Shown here in pieces: positions 6,137 through 10,416 of a DNA stretch of 10,416 nucleotides. How positions within the stretch are numbered: the first letter of the stretch is position 1; each line of letters starts with the position of its first letter. Source of the stretch: Cyclobacteriaceae bacterium (GTDB lineage Bacteria; Bacteroidota; Bacteroidia; Cytophagales; Cyclobacteriaceae). Made by a program: the position numbers and the translations under genes. A model generated the notes under the pieces. The model ran no database searches, was not told where the DNA came from, and was given only the letters and a program-made list of their open reading frames with translations. The DNA lies in NCBI GenBank assembly GCA_019751475.1, contig JAIENH010000539.1, positions 1 through 10,416 on the forward strand. The letters are read 5' to 3'.

Positions 6137-7381
6137 CTATTGTAGAAAATTAAGTGTCCGGGTCATGCCATCTATCATTAGGTCTATCTCCGCTTTCGTG
6201 TTGTAAACAGCAAATGAAGCCCGGATCGTTCCCTCTATCCCGAAATGATCCATCAGGGGCTGGGTGCAATGGTGCCCCGTGCGTACAGCAACACCTCGCG
6301 TATCAAGCATTTGCCCCATATCGAACGGATGAACACCTTCTATAATGAATGACTGAACGCTTACTTTTTCTTGAGCTGTGCCAATCAACATCACCCGATC
6401 CAATTTTTTCAATTCCGCCACCGCATAGCGAAGCAATGAGTTTTCATGTGCAGCAATATTTTTCTTACCCAATTCATTGATGAATCCGATCGCAGCCTTC
6501 AAAGCAATAACGTCTGCAATGTTGGGTGTGCCGGCCTCAAACTTATAAGGCAATTGGTTATAGGTTGTTTTCTCGAACGTTACATTTTTGATCATCTCAC
6601 CACCGCCCATGTACGGTGGCATCTTTTCAAGCAACTCCCGCTTTCCGTAAAGGAAACCTACACCGGTAGGTCCATACATTTTGTGCCCGGATACGCAATA
6701 GAAATCGCAATTAAGATCCTGAACATCAATTTCAAGATGCGCGGCTGCCTGCGCTCCATCGATCAATACCACGGCACCTGCTTCGTGCGCTTTGCGAATA
6801 ACTTCCTTTATGGGATTGATTGTTCCCAAACTATTCGAAGCATGATTGACCGCCACCAATTTTGTCTTGGATGTTAGTAACTGATCAAAAGCATTTAAAT
6901 CAAATTCACCTGTCGGTGTAATTGGTATGACGCGAAGTATGCAGCCCTTTTCTTCACAGAGCATTTGCCACGGCACAATGTTGGAGTGATGCTCCAAACC
7001 TGAGATGATAATTTCATCACCTGATTTGAGAAAACTTCTTCCATAACTTGATGCAACGAGATTGATTGCCTCTGTCACGCCTCGCACGAAAATGATTTCT
7101 TCGGTTTGCTTCGCGCCAATAAATGTTCTGGCCGATTCGCGCGTCTCTTCAAATGCTTTTGTAGCCTTTTCCGCCAAGGTGTGAATGCCGCGATGAATGT
7201 TGGCATTGTAACCTGAATAGTAGTCCACCAAGGCTTGTATGACTACTTGAGGCTTTTGTGTAGTGGCAGCATTGTCAAAGTAAACCAACGGGTGGCCGTT
7301 GACTTTTTGGTGCAACACAGGAAACTGCTGGCGAAGAGCCAGAATATCCAATGTACGATCGGTTGTTGCCACCATGTCCAT
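6137..7381 (-). CDS. sufS: Cysteine desulfurase SufS
   Basis: This PLP-dependent class II cysteine desulfurase turns L-cysteine into alanine plus an enzyme-bound persulfide that feeds cluster assembly. The 414 residues (E. coli SufS has 406) include YFDNAATTQKP near the N-terminus, His131 in LEHHSNIVPW, the cofactor-stacking region DGAQAAAH (208-215), and the PLP-binding Lys234 in CVSGHKMYGPTG. The catalytic Cys372 lies in VRTGHHCTQPLM, the short-loop type II signature, and RASFAVYNT follows. The ATG at 7381 is two bases past the sufD stop; Met3 is an alternative start. The product is cytoplasmic and expected to be stimulated by SufE encoded just after it. Nothing is missing or broken. Confidence 0.97.
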   Translation of the reverse strand: MDMVATTDRTLDILALRQQFPVLHQKVNGHPLVYFDNAATTQKPQVVIQALVDYYSGYNANIHRGIHTLAEKATKAFEETRESARTFIGAKQTEEIIFVRGVTEAINLVASSYGRSFLKSGDEIIISGLEHHSNIVPWQMLCEEKGCILRVIPITPTGEFDLNAFDQLLTSKTKLVAVNHASNSLGTINPIKEVIRKAHEAGAVVLIDGAQAAAHLEIDVQDLNCDFYCVSGHKMYGPTGVGFLYGKRELLEKMPPYMGGGEMIKNVTFEKTTYNQLPYKFEAGTPNIADVIALKAAIGFINELGKKNIAAHENSLLRYAVAELKKLDRVMLIGTAQEKVSVQSFIIEGVHPFDMGQMLDTRGVAVRTGHHCTQPLMDHFGIEGTIRASFAVYNTKAEIDLMIDGMTRTLNFLQ

Positions 7382-7383
7382 GG

Positions 7384-8640
7384 TCAGGTGGTTTGTTGAA
7401 GTTTTCCTGAGATCAACTTATCTACAAATGTTTTGACGGTCTCGTTTTTAATGGCTGCCATCGTCTCGGCCGCGAAGGCATATAAGATCATGCCCATAGC
7501 CATGTCTTTTGAAATGCCACGTGAGCGTAGATAGAATAAGGCCTCTTCATCCAATTGACCGGCAGTGCATCCATGTGAGCACTTCACATCATCGGCCCAG
7601 ATTTCGAGCTGGGGCTTCGTATTTACAGTAGCAGTGTCGCTTAGTAAGATATTGCGATTGGATTGAAATGCGTTCGTCTTTTGCGCATCAGGGCGAACAT
7701 AGATTTTTCCATTGAAGACACCTTTTGAACTCCCCCGCATCACCCCCTTGTACAGTTCGTTGCTGTTTGAATTCGGTTGACGATGATCTACCACCGTGTG
7801 GTTATCCGCAAGGGTTTGATTTGACAACAAGTAGAGTCCGTAGAGATGTCCATCCACACCTTGACCATCGATGATCATGTGCAGATTATTGCGCACAAAT
7901 TGACCGTCCACCGTAAATGTAAAGCTGGATGCCCGTGCAGATGATGCCAGGTGTATGAAGGAGTTGTTTACACTTACCTCCTGGGCAGAGGCTTGAAGAG
8001 TGATGTATTCTAGCCCCGCATTTTCAGCTACTGAAATACTTGCGTGTTTATTCGCAAAATAAGGTTCCCCTGCGTTGGCTACCACGTATTCAATAATCGC
8101 AACATTGCTGCTCTTTCCGATATTGCACGTCCAGCGTGGATTAGAAAACTGATCTGCGGTGGTATCTACATACTGAGCAATGACTACCGGATGTGCCAAC
8201 TCAATGTTTGCTTCAACAGAGAGTGCAACTGTTTCATTAGCAAAACTATGATTGAGAAGCGAGAACGGGTCAATATCTTCTTTCATACGTGCCGGCCCAG
8301 TGCGTTGTAGCTGCAATTCGCGATCAATGATGCGGGATTGTTCTTGGGAAAACCTTCCGTTAACGAATACAATTAGGTTAGTTTCTAAACCAGAAAGAAT
8401 TGAAAGCTCTTTTGTGATCGATGCAGATGCTTCCGAGGTGGTAAATTGAATGCTTTTCTCAAGCGTGCGCGCAATCGGGGCAAACTTATATTCTTCACTT
8501 TTCGAAGAGGGGAGACCCTTTTCTAAAAAGAGATCAAAAGAAGTTTGCTGATCAGAGTTGACAGCACTCTTTCTTTCCGCGAAAGCGGTAGTGATATCGT
8601 TTAGTAAATTTCTTTTTTCTACGGCAGTTTCCATGAGCAT
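7384..8640 (-). CDS. sufD: Fe-S cluster assembly protein SufD
   Basis: SufD pairs with SufB, and with SufC ATPase makes the SufBC2D scaffold on which clusters form. The 418 residues show the expected variable N-terminal part, then a long beta-helix core (about 140-345). The conserved end is ADDVKCSHGCTAGQLDEEAL (349-368), followed by YLRSRGISKDMAMGMILYAFA. Cys354 and His356 correspond in position to E. coli SufD Cys358 and His360, the latter implicated as an interface cluster ligand. E. coli SufD has 423 residues. The ATG at 8640 overlaps the sufC stop (TGATG), a coupling arrangement; ATG at 8634 (residue 3) is an alternative. Similarity to SufB is expected, but the DDVKCSHG context and gene order after sufC identify SufD. 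Confidence 0.95.
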   Translation of the reverse strand: MLMETAVEKRNLLNDITTAFAERKSAVNSDQQTSFDLFLEKGLPSSKSEEYKFAPIARTLEKSIQFTTSEASASITKELSILSGLETNLIVFVNGRFSQEQSRIIDRELQLQRTGPARMKEDIDPFSLLNHSFANETVALSVEANIELAHPVVIAQYVDTTADQFSNPRWTCNIGKSSNVAIIEYVVANAGEPYFANKHASISVAENAGLEYITLQASAQEVSVNNSFIHLASSARASSFTFTVDGQFVRNNLHMIIDGQGVDGHLYGLYLLSNQTLADNHTVVDHRQPNSNSNELYKGVMRGSSKGVFNGKIYVRPDAQKTNAFQSNRNILLSDTATVNTKPQLEIWADDVKCSHGCTAGQLDEEALFYLRSRGISKDMAMGMILYAFAAETMAAIKNETVKTFVDKLISGKLQQTT

Positions 8641-9395
8641 CAGGCCAGGGCCAATTCGTTTTTAATCCAATCGTAACCTTTTGCTTCCAGTTCCAGGGCC
8701 AATTCTTTTGTTCCTGATTTTACAATTCTTCCTTTGTAGAGTACATGAACAAAATCAGGCACGATGTATTCCAGCAGCCGTTGATAATGAGTCACCACGA
8801 TGGTTGCGTTGTTCTTCGAGCGTAGTTTATTTACACCATTAGAGACAATTCGCAATGCATCGATATCAAGGCCTGAGTCGGTTTCATCCAGGATGGAAAG
8901 CCTTGGCTCAAGCATGGCCATCTGGAAAATCTCGTTGCGTTTCTTTTCACCACCCGAAAAGCCTTCATTTAAGGCACGGTTGAGAAGTGATTGATCAATC
9001 TCCACCAACTTCATTTTCTCCTTCATTACCTGAAGAAAAGAAACAGCATCCAGCGTAGGCTGACCGCGGTGTGTGCGAATCTGATTGATAGCCGTCTTCA
9101 TGAAGTTAATGGTGCTCACACCCGGTATTTCTACCGGATATTGAAACGCCATGAAAACTCCTTCACGCGCTCTTTCCTCGGGCTCCATCTCCAGTAAATT
9201 CTTTCCTTGAAATTCGACTTCGCCAACTGTTACTTCATACTCTTCCCTGCCGGCAAGCACCGATGCAAGCGTGCTTTTGCCCGATCCATTCGGTCCCATG
9301 ATGGCATGCACTTCACCAGCCTTTACTTCCAGGTTGATCCCGTTGAGGATTTGCTTTTCTTCAATCTTAGCGTGGAGATTTTTTATTGATAGCAT
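8640..9395 (-). CDS. sufC: Fe-S cluster assembly ATPase SufC
   Basis: SufC is the cytoplasmic ABC-type ATPase that drives structural change in the SufBC2D scaffold. The 251 residues (E. coli SufC has 248) hold a full ABC set: Walker A GPNGSGKST (34-42), Q-loop Gln85 (AFQYPVEIPGVS), ABC signature FSGGEKKR (146-153), Walker B ending LSILDETDSGLD with Asp170 and Glu171, and H-loop His203 (VTHYQRLL). FSGGEKKRNEIFQ and DETDSGLDIDAL are typical of SufC rather than transporter ATPases, and no membrane partner is nearby. The ATG at 9395 gives the normal MLSIKNLHAKI start. In many genomes sufC directly follows sufB; here a four-helix-bundle gene with AT-rich repeats lies between them. Confidence 0.97.
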   Translation of the reverse strand: MLSIKNLHAKIEEKQILNGINLEVKAGEVHAIMGPNGSGKSTLASVLAGREEYEVTVGEVEFQGKNLLEMEPEERAREGVFMAFQYPVEIPGVSTINFMKTAINQIRTHRGQPTLDAVSFLQVMKEKMKLVEIDQSLLNRALNEGFSGGEKKRNEIFQMAMLEPRLSILDETDSGLDIDALRIVSNGVNKLRSKNNATIVVTHYQRLLEYIVPDFVHVLYKGRIVKSGTKELALELEAKGYDWIKNELALA

Positions 9396-9403
9396 TTAAC
9401 TTT

Positions 9404-9433
9404 AGATTCAAAATTTAACATTCAAAATTCAAG
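9404..9433. repeat. AT-rich tandem 14-mer, left (sufC-side) flank of the four-helix-bundle gene
   Basis: Two adjacent 14-base units begin at 9406 and 9420 (ATTCAAAATTTAAC then ATTCAAAATTCAAG). Positions 9404-9418 are an exact 15-base inverted match to 9866-9880. The second unit runs into the end of the four-helix-bundle gene and contains its stop codon and last codons. The decamer ATTCAAAATT occurs in both units. Confidence 0.85.
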
Positions 9434-9856
9434 ATTGGATTTGCCTTCGTATTGCAATTGTGGTTCATGTACATACTTGGAGCCTTTATATTCTGAGGTT
9501 TTTAAGTATTTGATAAAGCCTGAAAGTTGTTGACCAACGTCTACAGTTTTGTTAAAAAGTTGTTCGTATTCAAGCTGGGTTATGTATTGCCTATCAAATG
9601 CGCGATGTAGCTGGGATCTTAATTCTCCTGCTGAACCTTTAGCGATATAAAGAAATTGGATAAACTCTTTCTTACCACCTCGTTCGAATCCCTCTGCGAT
9701 GTTATCCATTATTGAACCAGATGATCGATTTATTTGATCTTTTAATGAGTAGTCCTTTGAAAGCCTATCTTTTTGTGCAATGAGATGTAATGATTGAGAC
9801 AATTCGCGAGCTGCTTGCCAAACTTTCAAATCTTCAAATCGCTCAATTTTTCCCAT
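9422..9856 (-). CDS. Four-helix-bundle protein (23S rRNA intervening-sequence / S23 family)
   Basis: The 144 residues match the family first known from proteins encoded inside 23S rRNA intervening sequences and distantly related to the Avd accessory protein of diversity-generating retroelements. Visible hallmarks are IERFEDLKVWQAARELS (4-20), LKDQINRSSGSIMDNIAEGFERG (38-60) with the NIAEGF core, EFIQFLYIAKGSAGELRSQL (64-83) and a fourth helix around 95-118. The last 25 or so residues, with several Tyr and Lys, extend past the usual 115-125-residue length, and the final codons lie in the flanking repeat. The ATG at 9856 gives the standard start MGKIERF; an in-frame TTG at 9862 is less likely. 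Family members form pentamers and bind nucleic acid in the Avd case, but the cellular function of stand-alone copies is unknown. It is co-oriented with and embedded in the suf operon. Confidence 0.93.
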   Translation of the reverse strand: MGKIERFEDLKVWQAARELSQSLHLIAQKDRLSKDYSLKDQINRSSGSIMDNIAEGFERGGKKEFIQFLYIAKGSAGELRSQLHRAFDRQYITQLEYEQLFNKTVDVGQQLSGFIKYLKTSEYKGSKYVHEPQLQYEGKSNLEF

Positions 9857-9865
9857 TCCCAAATT

Positions 9866-9895
9866 TTAAATTTTGAATCTGAAATTTTGAATTTA
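9866..9895. repeat. AT-rich tandem 14-mer, right (sufB-side) flank of the four-helix-bundle gene
   Basis: Two adjacent 14-base units begin at 9868 and 9882 (AAATTTTGAATCTG then AAATTTTGAATTTA). They are the reverse complement type of the left-flank units and carry AATTTTGAAT at the same 14-base spacing. Positions 9866-9880 are perfectly complementary to 9404-9418. The repeat ends two bases from the sufB stop codon. Confidence 0.85.
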
Positions 9896-9896
9896 A

Positions 9897-10416
9897 TTAT
9901 CCAACACTTCCTTCCAGCGTAAGCGCCAACAGCTTCTGAGCTTCGACAGCAAACTCCATAGGCAATTGACTTAATACTTCTTTTGCATAGCCATTAACGA
10001 TAAGCGCTACGGCAGCTTCTTCATCAATACCTCGCTGACGGCAATAGAAAATCTGGTCTTCGCCAATTTTAGATGTAGTAGCCTCATGTTCTACTTTGGA
10101 AGAACTGTTCTCTACATCGATGTAGGGAAATGTATGTGCACCACACTTGTCGCCCATGAGCAAAGAGTCGCACTGCGAGAAGTTGCGCGCATTTTCTGCA
10201 CGCTTCAAAATATGCACTTGCCCGCGGTAGCTATTTTGCGACTTGCCTGCCGAGATACCTTTTGATACAATTCGCGAACGTGTGTTCTTGCCAATGTGAA
10301 TCATCTTGGTGCCTGTGTCAGCTTGCTGATAATTATTCGTTACCGCTACGGAATAAAACTCTCCATTGGAATAATCGCCCTTCAAAATGCAGGAAGGATA
10401 CTTCCAGGTAATGGCC
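9897..10416 (-). CDS. sufB: Fe-S cluster assembly protein SufB, C-terminal part (5' end beyond the window)
   Basis: The frame is open from the right edge to a TAA at 9899-9897, giving the last 172 residues; a full SufB has about 480-495. SufB is the scaffold subunit that accepts sulfur from SufE and holds the nascent cluster with SufD and SufC. Diagnostic segments are [20 protein letters not shown] at the visible start, [21 protein letters not shown], and [20 protein letters not shown], then [26 protein letters not shown]. The Cys in GDKCGAHT (codon 10145-10143) corresponds to E. coli SufB Cys405, the cluster/sulfur site. An apparent TTG start at 10385 is internal and not a gene start. The end is intact, so the following insert has not disrupted SufB. 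Confidence 0.97.
   Translation of the reverse strand, partial: AITWKYPSCILKGDYSNGEFYSVAVTNNYQQADTGTKMIHIGKNTRSRIVSKGISAGKSQNSYRGQVHILKRAENARNFSQCDSLLMGDKCGAHTFPYIDVENSSSKVEHEATTSKIGEDQIFYCRQRGIDEEAAVALIVNGYAKEVLSQLPMEFAVEAQKLLALTLEGSVG

Larger units (their letters stand above)
9404..9895 (-). mobile_element. Candidate four-helix-bundle cassette inserted between sufB and sufC
   Basis: A single small gene is bounded on each side by two 14-base AT-rich units in mirror orientation, with a 15-base perfect inverted repeat. The block fills almost exactly the space between the sufB stop and the sufC start, while downstream suf genes are packed with overlaps or 2-3-base gaps. This looks like an inserted cassette, but no transposase is encoded and no target-site duplication is identifiable. 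Mobility is an inference; the outer ends cannot be fixed without a related genome that lacks the insert. Confidence 0.4.

Noticed and set aside
9404..9895. A classical insertion sequence between sufB and sufC
   Set aside because: The only encoded protein is a four-helix-bundle protein without transposase motifs, and no target duplication can be identified, so only a non-autonomous cassette is proposed.
9897..10385. A separate short gene starting with TTG at 10385
   Set aside because: The frame continues upstream to the window edge with conserved SufB residues (ITWKYPSCI), so the TTG is internal to sufB.

Overview
The window reads as a chromosomal segment of a Bacteroidota bacterium, probably of the Cytophagales type. 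That is an inference from the suf gene order with a bacilliredoxin at its end, the vertebrate-like spacing in the pterin synthase, a DKNYY-type envelope protein, a 23S-IVS-like four-helix-bundle gene with AT-rich flanks, and promoter-like TTTG / TAnnTTTG sequences. Every convincing gene lies on the minus strand, so transcription runs from right (10416) to left (1).

Region 1 (10416 to 4833, right to left) is the SUF iron-sulfur cluster assembly operon: the 3' end of sufB, then a four-helix-bundle gene set in mirror-image AT-rich repeats, then sufC, sufD, sufS, sufE, a DUF59 (SufT/PaaD-like) gene and a bacilliredoxin gene. From sufC to the DUF59 gene the genes overlap or are separated by only 2-3 bases. 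A strong hairpin with a T-tract ends the unit. SufS takes sulfur from cysteine, SufE relays it, SufBCD builds the cluster, and the DUF59 protein and bacilliredoxin plausibly help with target maturation and thiol repair.

Region 2 (4830 to 3613) is a two-gene pterin unit: a 6-pyruvoyl-tetrahydropterin synthase family enzyme followed 5 bases later by GTP cyclohydrolase I (folE). The first has the C-x5-HGH motif of animal PTPS rather than the C-x3-HGH of QueD. A hairpin terminator closes the unit.

Region 3 (3616 to 640) is an aconitase gene, whose product is a client of SUF clusters, with its own likely promoter. It is followed with almost no spacing by two small genes, one DUF4258-like and one DUF2283-like, that overlap by ATGA, and then a terminator. 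The aconitase carries a 49-residue lysine/alanine-rich, histone-H1-like tail.

Region 4 (607 to 1) is the start of a membrane-anchored DKNYY-like repeat protein that runs off the left edge. No stretch over 300 bases lacks a gene; the longest gaps are 123, 112 and 83 bases and hold the terminators and promoters listed. I see no tRNA, rRNA, CRISPR array or transposase. The most unusual points are the four-helix-bundle cassette between sufB and sufC and the aconitase tail.
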